From positions 3,422,928 to 3,486,927 of the forward strand of contig NZ_CM002299.1 in assembly GCF_000153125.2 (NCBI RefSeq): a DNA stretch of 64,000 bases. The letters are read 5' to 3'. Made by a program: the position numbers and the translations under genes. This DNA is from Congregibacter litoralis KT71 (lineage in GTDB: Bacteria > Pseudomonadota > Gammaproteobacteria > Pseudomonadales > Halieaceae). The notes beneath the pieces were generated by a model. That model was not told where the DNA came from. It saw only the letters and a list, made by a program, of their open reading frames with translations, and searched no databases. Shown here piece after piece: positions 53,447 through 62,110 of this stretch (positions are counted from its first letter, which is position 1; each line of letters begins with the position of its first letter).

Positions 53447-53740
53447 GATGATTTGCTGGTTTGTTTTCCAGGTTTCGTTTTCTGATGCCTGTCGCTGCCC
53501 ATGGGGAACGCGTCGGCAAGCCTGTGACCGGCGCTATCGTGGGCTAACGGGGCTTTGGATTGCAATAGGGAATTGCGGAGGGGAATTGAAATAGTGATCT
53601 GTAAGAGTGGGCTGCTATAATTTTTCAAGGTCGTGCAGCACTGGCGGGCATTAACGTCGTTTGTCAGCCACTGCTGCCGAGTTCAAAGCCGCCATCAAAT
53701 TCAAACGGTTTTTGTCCACATTGCTACAAGGAATGTTCCT

Positions 53741-54403
53741 ATGCGCACAGCGCAATTACTCATCGTCGCCCTAGCGCTATTCTCCCTCACTGCGCAGGCC
53801 CAGTTCGCCGGCCCTATGGTTCAGCGGTCTGGTAAGTGGGAGACCACCATCGGGCTTTACCTCACCGGCTCCGAGAGCAGCGATGGCCTCAATGAATCCT
53901 CCGTGGATATCGACAGCGGCTACGGCATCGGCTTCAGCGCTGGCTACAACTTTACCCAGAACCTCGCCCTGCGCTTTGACGGCTCCTGGTCCCGCGCCGA
54001 CTATGACGCGGTGCTCGATACGGAAGACGAGGGCCTGGTGTTCATCAACCACCGCCTGACGACATTCACGGGCCAGTTCAACGGCGTCTGGAACCTACTG
54101 GATGGTCCCTTCACCCCCTACGTGCAGGCGGGCATCGGCTGGACCTATCTCGACTCCAATGTGGCCGACGGACCCCCAAGCACAGGCTGCTGGTGGGATC
54201 CCTGGTGGGGTTACATCTGCAGCAATTTTTACTCTACCTACGCAGAAACCAACTTCAGCTGGAATATCGGCGCCGGCCTGCGCTATGAATTCGGCCGCGG
54301 CATGTTTGTTCGCGGCGGCTGGGAACAAACGACCATTGACGGTGGCCAGGGCGCTGACCCGACCTTCGACGCCTTTCGCGCCGAACTGGGCTGGCAGTTT
54401 TAA
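53741..54403 (+). CDS. Small outer membrane beta-barrel protein (opacity/OmpW-like)
   Basis: 220-aa protein. Signal peptide MRTAQLLIVALALFSLTAQA is followed by an eight-strand barrel pattern (WETTIGLYLTGSES, IGFSAGYNFTQNLALRFDGSW, RYEFGRGMFVRGGW) and the terminal AELGWQF with a C-terminal Phe, recognised by the Bam machinery. I chose ATG 53741 because it starts the signal peptide. A TATAAT box is at 53616-53621. Function unknown. Confidence 0.7.
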   Translation: MRTAQLLIVALALFSLTAQAQFAGPMVQRSGKWETTIGLYLTGSESSDGLNESSVDIDSGYGIGFSAGYNFTQNLALRFDGSWSRADYDAVLDTEDEGLVFINHRLTTFTGQFNGVWNLLDGPFTPYVQAGIGWTYLDSNVADGPPSTGCWWDPWWGYICSNFYSTYAETNFSWNIGAGLRYEFGRGMFVRGGWEQTTIDGGQGADPTFDAFRAELGWQF

Positions 54404-54465
54404 AGCACCTTGATTCAAGCTTAAAAACAGGGTGCAGAATCACCAAGGCATAGGGGTACTGATCC

Positions 54466-55098
54466 ATGGATAAGAAGTTCTGGATAATCATGAGGATCGC
54501 TTTCACGGCGGGGCTGGTTTCGGCCATTGTCATGCCCTCCTTCGCGGCTGCCGCGGATGAGCGAGGCACCGGCAAGACGCCAAACCCCCTCAAGGGTATG
54601 ACGTCCGTGGAGGCCAGCAAGGGTATTGAACTGCCCATGGGATCCGACGACGAGGCGGTTGCCAAAGGACGCTACCTGGTGAATTTACTGGGCTGCGCAA
54701 GCTGCCACACGGACGGAGCACTCATCGGCAAACCGGATCCGAATAAAACCCTGGCAGGGTCCACGATCGGCATCGCCTACAGCAATCCCATGGTGAACAC
54801 CTACCCCGGTGCCGTGTATCCGCCTAACCTCACCCCGGATAAAGAAACGGGCCTGGGTGACTGGACTCTTGACGAAATCGTTACTCTCCTGCGCAGCGGC
54901 AAAACCCGCCACGGCCGCCAGACCATGGCGATCATGCCCTGGACAAGCTACGCCCAACTAAGCACCGACGATGCGCGCGCCATTGGTAGCTACTTGCTGT
55001 CTTTGGAGCCCGTAAAGAACAAAGTGCCCAAACAGGTTCTACCCGGAACTCCTGCGAAAACTCCGCTGGTGCATGTGGGGCTGTATCGGAGTCGTTGA
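54466..55098 (+). CDS. Secreted c-type cytochrome
   Basis: 210-aa monoheme cytochrome c. Signal segment WIIMRIAFTAGLVSAIVMPS, then heme-binding CASCH at about residue 77 (LVNLLGCASCHTDGAL); the likely Met axial ligand is in QTMAIMPWTSY. Sequence resembles the c-type subunits accompanying periplasmic dehydrogenases, but no partner lies next to it. A weak hairpin (GGGTG at 55104-55108 with CACCC at 55114-55118) follows the stop. Confidence 0.75.
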   Translation: MDKKFWIIMRIAFTAGLVSAIVMPSFAAAADERGTGKTPNPLKGMTSVEASKGIELPMGSDDEAVAKGRYLVNLLGCASCHTDGALIGKPDPNKTLAGSTIGIAYSNPMVNTYPGAVYPPNLTPDKETGLGDWTLDEIVTLLRSGKTRHGRQTMAIMPWTSYAQLSTDDARAIGSYLLSLEPVKNKVPKQVLPGTPAKTPLVHVGLYRSR

Positions 55099-55449
55099 TT
55101 TGTGGGTGTGAGCCACCCGGTTTCTATCTAGTGTACAAAACGCGGTTGAAAGTGGTTTTACTGCTCAAACCACGTGTATTGTCGCTCTAGTCAAGAACAG
55201 TGTCATAGTAGAGCCGCAGCTGCTGCCAGCTGCCTCCCAAATTGGCTAGAAGACAAGCGGCCAAGTATTGAAGGATGTCTGCCAAAACCCACTATCTGGC
55301 TGCGGTGTTTGGCGACTGCTCCCACCTCAAGGCGGTCGTATCAGTAGCCCCGCCTAAAAAACTACGTGAAACAGTCACACGCGAACGTTTGTTAACTCTC
55401 TGGTTATGTTGGTCATTGCGTTTACGTTTCGCACATACGCATAGCTAAG
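55099..55449. other. Intergenic region upstream of the PEP-CTERM gene
   Basis: Apart from the weak hairpin after the cytochrome gene, I see no gene here. The region leads into the shared element at 55450 and the sigma-54-type promoter at 55542, so the full gap to the PEP-CTERM start is 483 bases. Confidence 0.4.
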
Positions 55450-55467
55450 TGTCAGTATTTTTTACAA
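55450..55467 (+). promoter_or_regulatory. Putative PrsR-type enhancer element, site 2
   Basis: TGTCAGTATTTTTTACAA matches site 1 at 44584 in all but one of the first 17 bases. It ends about 75 bases before the -24 box of the PEP-CTERM gene, a typical upstream position for an NtrC-type activator. Confidence 0.6.
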
Positions 55468-55541
55468 TAAAGCACTTCAGGCGCGATTTAAGCCTTCTGT
55501 CAATACGGTAACATTATGATAATTATATTTTTTATTTTTTT

Positions 55542-55557
55542 TGGACCATATTATGCT
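55542..55557 (+). promoter_or_regulatory. Sigma-54 (-24/-12) promoter of the PEP-CTERM gene
   Basis: TGGACCATATTATGCT has GG and GC at the RpoN spacing. Predicted start of transcription near 55568 gives a 14-base leader containing AGGAG (55571-55575), so promoter, ribosome-binding site and ATG 55582 fit together. Confidence 0.65.
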
Positions 55558-55581
55558 TAATACTCGTAAAAGGAGATATCT

Positions 55582-56235
55582 ATGAAAATCAAACTTAGCG
55601 TTGTGGCAGCACTTTTCGGTTTATTGATCGGAGGAAGCGTGCAAGCCGGAATAATAAGAGGAGCGGTCTCTGCGACGCTTATATCTGGCACTGAATTCAG
55701 CGCGGTATATAGCGTTGGCAATACCATTGATCAGTCAGGGTTGCTTACCGGGTTTACAAGTGGCGTCGATGATTTCGATACCTATTTGGGGTTGAATCCC
55801 CTCCATTCGCTTATTGCCGAGCGAGAATACTTTTCCCAAAGTGGCACAACAAGCGGGGTAATTGAATACGATCTGGGTGGCTTGTTTAGTGTCGATAAAA
55901 TTGCCTTGTGGAACGAGGATGTTTCGGGCATTTTGTCGCTGGATATTCTGACCTCAGTAGACGGCAGCACGTTTATGGAACGGGTAAGCGATTTTGCTCC
56001 CACGGACAACGCAAGTAGTGTTGACTACCTCGCAGACGTGATTTCTCTTGGTGGCAGCGTGAACGCTCAATATGTGCGCTTGGATATGAATTCGTGTGGT
56101 AGCCCCTACTGCTCTCTTGGTGAGGTTGCTTTTTCCACAGCAGCGGCTCAAGCCTCTGTTCCGTCACCTGCGACCCTCGCCCTTCTTGGCCTCGGCCTTG
56201 CAGGCCTTGGATGGTCGAAGCGCAAAAAAATGTAA
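55582..56235 (+). CDS. PEP-CTERM-like sorted extracellular protein
   Basis: 217-aa secreted protein. Signal peptide (MKIKLSVVAALFGLLIGGSV, cleavage near QA-G), a beta-rich middle resembling a discoidin/F5-8-type fold (VDKIALWNEDVSGILSLDIL, NAQYVRLDMNSCG), and a C-terminal tripartite sorting tail: VPSPATLALLGLGLAGLGW then SKRKKM. The Val-Pro-Ser-Pro motif is a variant of Val-Pro-Glu-Pro. Such proteins are cut by an exosortase and released or attached to EPS. No exosortase is in this window. It has its own sigma-54 promoter, and its terminator is split by an IS. Confidence 0.8.
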   Translation: MKIKLSVVAALFGLLIGGSVQAGIIRGAVSATLISGTEFSAVYSVGNTIDQSGLLTGFTSGVDDFDTYLGLNPLHSLIAEREYFSQSGTTSGVIEYDLGGLFSVDKIALWNEDVSGILSLDILTSVDGSTFMERVSDFAPTDNASSVDYLADVISLGGSVNAQYVRLDMNSCGSPYCSLGEVAFSTAAAQASVPSPATLALLGLGLAGLGWSKRKKM

Positions 56236-56303
56236 ACGGCACTCCTTATACAGCCCTCCGAGTGAACTGACCCCCGATAGTTGGACAAACCAACTTCGGG
56301 GGT

Positions 56304-56837
56304 TTGTTCTTTATAACGAAGTATTCCTTTGACGATAAATGTCAGATCATTGATTACCACCTAGCTACAGGTGATGGCGCCAGACGCCTAAGCCGGCGTT
56401 TTGGTGTTGGTCCATCGCACATTCGCAACTGGCTAAGTCTCTACCAGCATCACGGTTACGAAGGCCTCACCAAGCGCTCTGGACACTTCAGTGTCGCATT
56501 CAAAACTAGCGTTCTGAGCAAGATGCGCGCAGAGTCATGGTCTGCCAAGACGGCCAGCGCGCACTTCGGTATTGCCTCTCCAAGCACCGTAGCGACATGG
56601 GCAAAGCGGTTCGCGCAGGCCGGCGAAGCCGGACTAAGCCGGAGACCCAAGCGCATGAAACGTAAACGACCTAAGGGGCGAGCGGATCTGGATGAGATTC
56701 TCGATAAACCCGTCGAGGAGATGACCGCTGAGGAGTTGCGCGAGGAACTGCTCTACCGCCGAGCGGAGACCGACTACCTAAAAAAGCTGGAAGCCTTGGT
56801 TCGGGAGCAGCGATCGGACGAGAACAACGATCGCTAG
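56304..56837 (+). CDS. IS150-type transposase OrfA
   Basis: 177-aa DNA-binding subunit with two HTH units typical of the IS150 group: DGARRLSRRFGVGPSHIRNWLSLY and TASAHFGIASPSTVATWAKRF. A charged coiled-coil tail (LREELLYRRAETDYLKKLEAL) follows. The frame is intact; the start could be the GTT/ATG nearby, since the first codon in the frame (56304) is not ATG. Confidence 0.85.
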   Translation: MFFITKYSFDDKCQIIDYHLATGDGARRLSRRFGVGPSHIRNWLSLYQHHGYEGLTKRSGHFSVAFKTSVLSKMRAESWSAKTASAHFGIASPSTVATWAKRFAQAGEAGLSRRPKRMKRKRPKGRADLDEILDKPVEEMTAEELREELLYRRAETDYLKKLEALVREQRSDENNDR

Positions 56838-56839
56838 CG

Positions 56840-57682
56840 GTGACTGAACTGAGGCACATGCATGGGCTTAAATACCTCCTGCGGGCGGCGCGCCTGCCTC
56901 GCAGCGTGTTCTATTACTGGCAGGCTAAACGGTAGCAACCCGATGTCGATAGGCATGCCAAGGCTCGGATCCAGGCAGTATTCCGTGATCACGAGGCGCG
57001 TTACGGCTATCGGCGTGTAACACTGGAATTGCGGCTACAGGGGCTGCCGATCAACCACAATTAGGTCCAGCGCCTCATGCAGGACATGGATCTGCGAGCC
57101 AAGGTGCGTCGGCGTCGTTTTGTGTCTTATCGAGGCGAAATTAGTCGCATCGCCGAAAATCGCCTGAATCGAGAGTTCTATGCGCCTGAGCCCAGGCAGA
57201 AATGGGTGACGGATGTTACCGAGTTCAACGTGGCCGGGCGGCGCTTATACCTGTCGCCTGTGATGGACTTGTTCAATCAAGAGATCGTTGCCTATCGAGT
57301 GAGCAGCTCCCCCAACGCAAGGATGGTCAACGACATGCTGGATGATGCTCGGGCTTTGCTCGGGCCTGAAGAGCAGCCGCTGCTGCACTCTGACCAGGGT
57401 TGGCTCTATCAGCTGGAGGGATTTAGGGAACGGCTGGTAGCTTCACAGATGACCCAAAGCATGTCTCGCAAGGGCAACTGTCTGGATAATGCGGTGATGG
57501 AGAACTTCTTTGGGCATCTGAAGAGCGAGTGCTTCAATGGCGAAAAGTTTGAATCGATCAGAGCGCTCGAAGCCGAGATCCACGACTACATCGACTATTA
57601 CAATCATCGGCGAATCAAAGCCAAACTAAAAGGCCTAAGTCCCGTTGCTTACCGAACTCAGGCCTTTGAAGACTCCGCCTAA
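56840..57682 (+). pseudogene. IS150-type transposase OrfB with two amber stops
   Basis: The frame from GTG 56840 reads through RHMHGLKYLLRAARLPRSVF and into the DDE core: WVTDVTEF, LHSDQGWLYQ and NAVMENFFGHLKSE. Two in-frame TAG codons at 56933-56935 and 57062-57064 interrupt the N-terminal part, where relatives have a sense codon (NH-stop-VQRLM instead of NHKTVQRLM). The catalytic residues are intact, but full-length protein would require suppression of both stops. Confidence 0.9.
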
Positions 57683-57845
57683 ACTGTCCAACAAATGGGG
57701 GGCAGTTCAGAGTGAGGGCTTTTTATTGCCCAAGATTTGATAAAGCTAACGTCTCAAATTAGGCGAAAGCGGTCATCGCCACTCGCGTTGCAACCATCCC
57801 AAAAAAATGGGCTGAAGCTTCAACGCCCACCGCTAAAACCACCCC

Positions 57846-59213
57846 TCAAATCACAAGCGTCTTTTGATAGCTCATCTCGCGAATCGCGTACTTCACGCCC
57901 TCACGGCCGATACCGCTGTCTTTAACGCCACCGAAGGGGAAGTGCTCCGCCCGAAAACCCGGCCCATCGTTTGTAGCTAAAAGCCCCACCTCCAGCTCAT
58001 CAAACAGCCGTCGCATCACGCGGATATCCTGAGTGAATACACCGGCCTGGAGCCCGAAGGGCGAGGCATTCACCAGTTCCACCACCTCATCGAGATGATC
58101 GAACTGCCGAAGCGGCAGCACCGGCCCAAAGGTCTCCTCGACCACCAGCGTTGCATCATCGGGAACCTCCTCGATGACCGTCGGCCAGAGAAGGTTCCCC
58201 TCCCGTTTGTGACCACAGGCAAGCACCGCTCCTCGGGATAGCGCATCCTCGATGCGCCCACTAATTTCATCGGCGGCGGCAGCGTGAATCACGGGGCCCA
58301 CAAAAGTCGTCTCCAAGGTCGGATCCCCCACCGCCAGAGTGCGGGTTTTTTCCACCAGCGCATCCCGGAAGCGCGCGTAAACCTCGCGATGCACAAACAC
58401 GCGCTTGGTGGCGGTGCAGCGCTGCCCGGCGGTGGCGAAACGCTGATTAATCGCAGCCGCAACGGCCGCATCGATGTCGGCGTCAGGCATGATGATCAGG
58501 GGGTCGTTACCGCCGAGTTCAAGGAGCAGCTTCTTAAAACCTGCGGCTTTGGCAATGGCATTGGCAGCCGCGGTGCCACCGGTAAAGTTAATCGCCTTGA
58601 TCTGCGGGTGAGCGACTAGTTCTGCCATGGCCGGGACGTCGGGAATGCACAGTTGCAGGGTTTCGGGAGGCATCCCCGCTTCATAGCAGAGTTCCACCAG
58701 ACGCCGGGCAGAGGCGGTATTTTGCGGACCGGGCTTAAACAACACGGCGTTGCCCGCGGCAAAGGCCGGCCCCAGCTTGTGCATGGCAATATTCAGGGGG
58801 AAATTAAACGGTGTAATGCACAGCACCGTACCCAGGGGCCGCCAGACCACGACGCCAATGCGCTCACGGGTGGGCGGGTAGGCATCGGAGTCCAGCGCTT
58901 CGCCGGCGATCTGCCGGGCCTCTTCCGCGGAAGCGATGGTGGTATTGAACGCCCGGTCCAACTCCACCCGCGCATCGGAAATCGTTTTGCCGATCTCCGC
59001 CGTGATGAGCATGGCGAGCTCTTCTCTATGGGTTTTGAGCAATTCCGCCAGGCGCCTGAGGATATCCGCACGTTCATGGGCTGCGAGACTGCGCTGAATC
59101 AACTCACCGCGGCGAAGAGCATCAAGGCTTGCGCTAACCGCCCCTGCGTCCGCATAAACGTACTCCCCGAGACATTCGTCATTCCAGGGATTGATCACCG
59201 AGTAGCTGGCCAT
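57846..59213 (-). CDS. NAD(P)-dependent aldehyde dehydrogenase
   Basis: 455-aa aldehyde dehydrogenase. Signatures: ITPFNFPLNIAMHKLGPA, FTGGTAAANAIAKAAG, catalytic Glu in LLLELGGNDP, catalytic Cys in ATAGQRCTATKR, and the C-terminal FPFGGVKDSGIGREGVKYAI. It resembles the lactaldehyde/phosphonoacetaldehyde/GapN-like branch, and the substrate cannot be told. ATG 59213, starting MASYSVINPW, is preferred over the longer frame to 59273. It diverges from the symporter gene. Confidence 0.8.
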   Translation of the reverse strand: MASYSVINPWNDECLGEYVYADAGAVSASLDALRRGELIQRSLAAHERADILRRLAELLKTHREELAMLITAEIGKTISDARVELDRAFNTTIASAEEARQIAGEALDSDAYPPTRERIGVVVWRPLGTVLCITPFNFPLNIAMHKLGPAFAAGNAVLFKPGPQNTASARRLVELCYEAGMPPETLQLCIPDVPAMAELVAHPQIKAINFTGGTAAANAIAKAAGFKKLLLELGGNDPLIIMPDADIDAAVAAAINQRFATAGQRCTATKRVFVHREVYARFRDALVEKTRTLAVGDPTLETTFVGPVIHAAAADEISGRIEDALSRGAVLACGHKREGNLLWPTVIEEVPDDATLVVEETFGPVLPLRQFDHLDEVVELVNASPFGLQAGVFTQDIRVMRRLFDELEVGLLATNDGPGFRAEHFPFGGVKDSGIGREGVKYAIREMSYQKTLVI

Positions 59214-59406
59214 TTGCTGTCTTCTCACCTTCCCGTTGCTGTCGACCCCGCTATTGTCCTCGCTTCGCCCCACTAAAGACCAGTGCAGCTAAGGCTCCAA
59301 AAAAAAACCAGTCCGGGTAAGCCCCCTTTGAGGCCGGCTCGCGCCCAAAACTTGTGTTGCTCGCCACAGCCGGTATGGTCGTGACTCCTTCGACCGAGAA
59401 ACTTTG

Positions 59407-60873
59407 ATGAGTCAGTCCATCGATGCCACCGTAGAAGCCCTCATAAAACCCTTTGCTGACGGCCTGGCGTCATTCATTTTTTACGAAATCCCCATCGCCG
59501 GCATCCCCGTTCCCTGGATAGTGCTGTGGCTCGCTGTCGCTGCGAGCTTCTTTACCGTTTACCTGGGCTTTCTCAATATTCGCGCCTTCCCCCTCGCCCT
59601 GCGCATCATCCGCGGGGACTATCACGACCCCGATGCCCCGGGAGAGATATCCCACTTCCGGGCGGTGGCCACCGCCGTCTCCGGCACCGTGGGCATCGGC
59701 AATATCGGCGGCGTCGCCGTGGCCATTACCATTGGCGGCCCCGGCGCGGCGCTCTGGCTGGTGGTCGCGGGTCTGTTGTCCATGAGCACCAAACTGGTGG
59801 AATGCACCCTCGGCGTGAAATACCGGCGACACAACGCCGATGGCTCCGTCTCCGGAGGCCCCATGTATTACCTGGAGCATTGGCTGAGCGTCCGTGCCTG
59901 GCCAAAACTGGGGAGGGCCCTGGGCGCTTTTTATGCTGCGAGCCTGATGATCGGCTGTCTGGGCATTGGCAATATGTTTCAGTCGAATCAGGCCTACGTG
60001 CAGTTTGTGAATATCAGCGGCGGCGAGCAGAGCTATTTCGCCGACAAAGGCTGGTTATTTGGCATCGCCATTGCCGTGCTCGTGGGCCTGGTGATCATCG
60101 GCGGCATTCGCACCATTGCCGGCTTTGCCGCCAAGGTGGTTCCCGCCATGGCGCTGCTTTATGTGGTCTCAGCCCTGGTCATCATTCTGCTGAGCTACGC
60201 CGAAATCCCCCAGGCCCTGAGCTTGATCGTCACCACGGCCTTTACCTGGGAGAGCGCCACGGGCGGCATGATCGGCGCCATGATCGTAGGTTTTCAGCGG
60301 GCGCTGTTTTCCAACGAAGCGGGTATCGGCTCCGCCTCCATTGCCCACTCGGCGGTGCAAACCGATGAGCCCGCCTCCGAGGGCCTGGTCTCCTTGCTGG
60401 AGCCTTTTATCGACACCGTGGTGATCTGCACCCTGAGCTCGCTGGTGATTGTCGTGACCGCCTTCCCCAATGGTTTGATGGACAGTGGCCTGGAAGGCAT
60501 CGCCCTGACCTCCGCGGCCTTCGCCCATCACGTGAGCTGGGCGCCCTACCCTCTCGCCGTCGCGGCCCTGTTGTTTGCCTTTTCTACCGCGGTGTCCTGG
60601 AGTTACTACGGCCTGAAAGCCTGCACCTATCTTCTCGGTGAAGGCGCCCTGGTGCAGAACATCTTCAAGTTCGTGTTTTGCGGATTCCTCGCCCTGGGCT
60701 GCATGATTCAGCTGGAGTCGGTGCTGGCGTTCTCCGACGCCATGGTGTTCCTCATCGCAGTACCCAACATCATTGGCCTGTATCTGTTTGCCCCCGAGGT
60801 AAAAGCCGAGGTCGCTCGCTTTCGAAAGGGCATCGCCAACGGCCGCATCACACCCTACGAATCGGTGGAGTGA
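59407..60873 (+). CDS. Sodium:alanine (AGCS-family) symporter
   Basis: 488-aa inner-membrane transporter with about ten helices. Family motifs: FSHFRAVATAVSGTVGIGNIGGVAVAI-like segment (residues about 80-105), GGPMYYLEHWL, and FQRALFSNEAGIGSASIAHSA. It would take up alanine or glycine with Na+, fitting a marine lifestyle. ATG 59407 is used; TTG 59404 is next to it. Its 3' end overlaps the convergent MFS gene by 19 bases. Confidence 0.88.
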   Translation: MSQSIDATVEALIKPFADGLASFIFYEIPIAGIPVPWIVLWLAVAASFFTVYLGFLNIRAFPLALRIIRGDYHDPDAPGEISHFRAVATAVSGTVGIGNIGGVAVAITIGGPGAALWLVVAGLLSMSTKLVECTLGVKYRRHNADGSVSGGPMYYLEHWLSVRAWPKLGRALGAFYAASLMIGCLGIGNMFQSNQAYVQFVNISGGEQSYFADKGWLFGIAIAVLVGLVIIGGIRTIAGFAAKVVPAMALLYVVSALVIILLSYAEIPQALSLIVTTAFTWESATGGMIGAMIVGFQRALFSNEAGIGSASIAHSAVQTDEPASEGLVSLLEPFIDTVVICTLSSLVIVVTAFPNGLMDSGLEGIALTSAAFAHHVSWAPYPLAVAALLFAFSTAVSWSYYGLKACTYLLGEGALVQNIFKFVFCGFLALGCMIQLESVLAFSDAMVFLIAVPNIIGLYLFAPEVKAEVARFRKGIANGRITPYESVE

Positions 60874-62063
60874 TCCGGCGCTCTGCTGCGCAGCTTGAGC
60901 ACGACCACCAATGCAAACAACGCGGTGCCGGCAAAAGCTAAGGGGAACCCTGCCACATCCGCCACACTGCCCACCAGCACCGCGCCTATCGCCGGCGTTC
61001 CCATGGCGACCACCGCCCAGAGACTCATCACCCGCCCGCGATAGTCCTCATCCACGGTGAGCTGCGTGAGCGCCTGACAACCCGTGCCGATGGTCGTTGT
61101 GCAGCCGGCGATCAGGCCGATAGCAAGCGTCGTAACCCATAGCTCCCGCCAAAGCCCGGCACTGAAGGCCGTCATGGCGGAGAGAGAAAGCCCCAGCAGA
61201 ACAATATGAAAGAGCCGTCGCAGATGCCCGCTCTGCCTCGATACCAGCAAGCCGCCCAGAATAGAACCGGTGCCCGCCGCCGCCGTGAGGGTGGCCAGGG
61301 TCGCTGAGTCGCCGGCGAGGAGTTTTCCCGAGACCGCCGGCAACAGTTCGATCACCGTGCGCCCCAGCATGCCGCTGGCAAGCGTGAGCAAGAACACCTG
61401 TTTGAGCATCGTGTCGCGACGCAGATACCCAAGACCCGCGCGCAGCTGTGCGATAAATGGGGGTTTTGCTTCGCTGCTCGCTTCGCGCTCGGTGCCGGTC
61501 ACTCTGGTCAGCAGTAACACAGCACCGATGCAGATCAAGGCTGCGGTGGCAAAGGCCGCGGGCACGGAGGTGACCAGGAGCAGCCAGGCTCCCAGGGCCG
61601 GACCAATGATGCGTGAAGTGTTAAAGATAATCGCCGAGTAACCGATTGCGCTGGGCAAGGCCTCGCGCTCCACCAAACGGGGCAGAAACGCCAGGCGAAT
61701 TGGCGTGTGGGCGGAGGTTACCGCGCCGAACACCAGGGCGAGCGCCGCCAGGGCCGGCAGTTCCAGCAACCCAAGGGTCGCCGTGATCGCCGCAAGAGCC
61801 GCCAGCAGTCCCGCCAGGCTGATGGTGACCAGCAGTCCATTGCGGGGATTGATGCGATCGGCGGTAATCCCGAAAACCGGCGTCAGCAAAAACGTTGGCA
61901 CGAGCATGAGTCCGGCAATCGTGCCCACCCAGAAGGCGGACGCCGTCAGCTCCCAGGCCGTCCAACCAAAGAGAAACCGGATGATCCAACTGCCCAGGGT
62001 CGATAGGCAGGTAGAGGGAAAATAGCGACGAAAGCGCGGCTGACCGAAGGCCGAGCGGTGCAC
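60855..62063 (-). CDS. MFS transporter (MFS_3/enterobactin-exporter-like)
   Basis: 402-aa protein with twelve predicted helices. The N-terminal half has FRRYFPSTCLSTLGSWIIRFLFGW and the loop PVFGITADRINPRNGLLV, close to the MFS_3 group of EntS-like exporters; TPIRLAFLPRLVEREALPSAIGYS is also typical. Cargo unknown. It is convergent with the symporter gene. Confidence 0.8.
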   Translation of the reverse strand: MHRSAFGQPRFRRYFPSTCLSTLGSWIIRFLFGWTAWELTASAFWVGTIAGLMLVPTFLLTPVFGITADRINPRNGLLVTISLAGLLAALAAITATLGLLELPALAALALVFGAVTSAHTPIRLAFLPRLVEREALPSAIGYSAIIFNTSRIIGPALGAWLLLVTSVPAAFATAALICIGAVLLLTRVTGTEREASSEAKPPFIAQLRAGLGYLRRDTMLKQVFLLTLASGMLGRTVIELLPAVSGKLLAGDSATLATLTAAAGTGSILGGLLVSRQSGHLRRLFHIVLLGLSLSAMTAFSAGLWRELWVTTLAIGLIAGCTTTIGTGCQALTQLTVDEDYRGRVMSLWAVVAMGTPAIGAVLVGSVADVAGFPLAFAGTALFALVVVLKLRSRAPDHSTDS

Positions 62064-62110
62064 GGCCTGTGTTTTAACTAGCTTTGGGGTTGTTGGTGCA
62101 ATGGGCCGCG

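Larger units (their letters stand above)
56263..57709 (+). mobile_element. IS3-family (IS150-type) element with GAG target duplication
   Basis: A 1447-bp element. Ends TGAACTGACCCCC (56263) and its imperfect inverse ...GGGGGGCAGTTCA (ending 57709) are flanked by GAG on both sides (56260-56262 and 57710-57712). It carries an intact orfA and an orfB broken by two TAG codons, so it is probably unable to move by itself. Confidence 0.93.
56252..57727 (+). terminator. Rho-independent terminator of the PEP-CTERM gene, split by an IS
   Basis: Without the IS and one target duplication the sequence would read AGCCCTC-CGAGT-GAGGGCT-TTTTATT, a perfect seven-pair hairpin with a T-run. The left arm is 56252-56258, the right arm 57714-57720, and the IS150-like element occupies 56263-57709 in the loop. 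Confidence 0.85.

Noticed and set aside
52091..53485. 464-codon plus-strand open frame
   Set aside because: It is antisense to metY throughout, His/Arg-rich with no family motif, whereas metY shows clear PLP-enzyme motifs.
53374..53628. 84-codon frame ending on the metY start
   Set aside because: Low-complexity repeat translation with TTG start and no ribosome site; kept only as an observation on the repeat.
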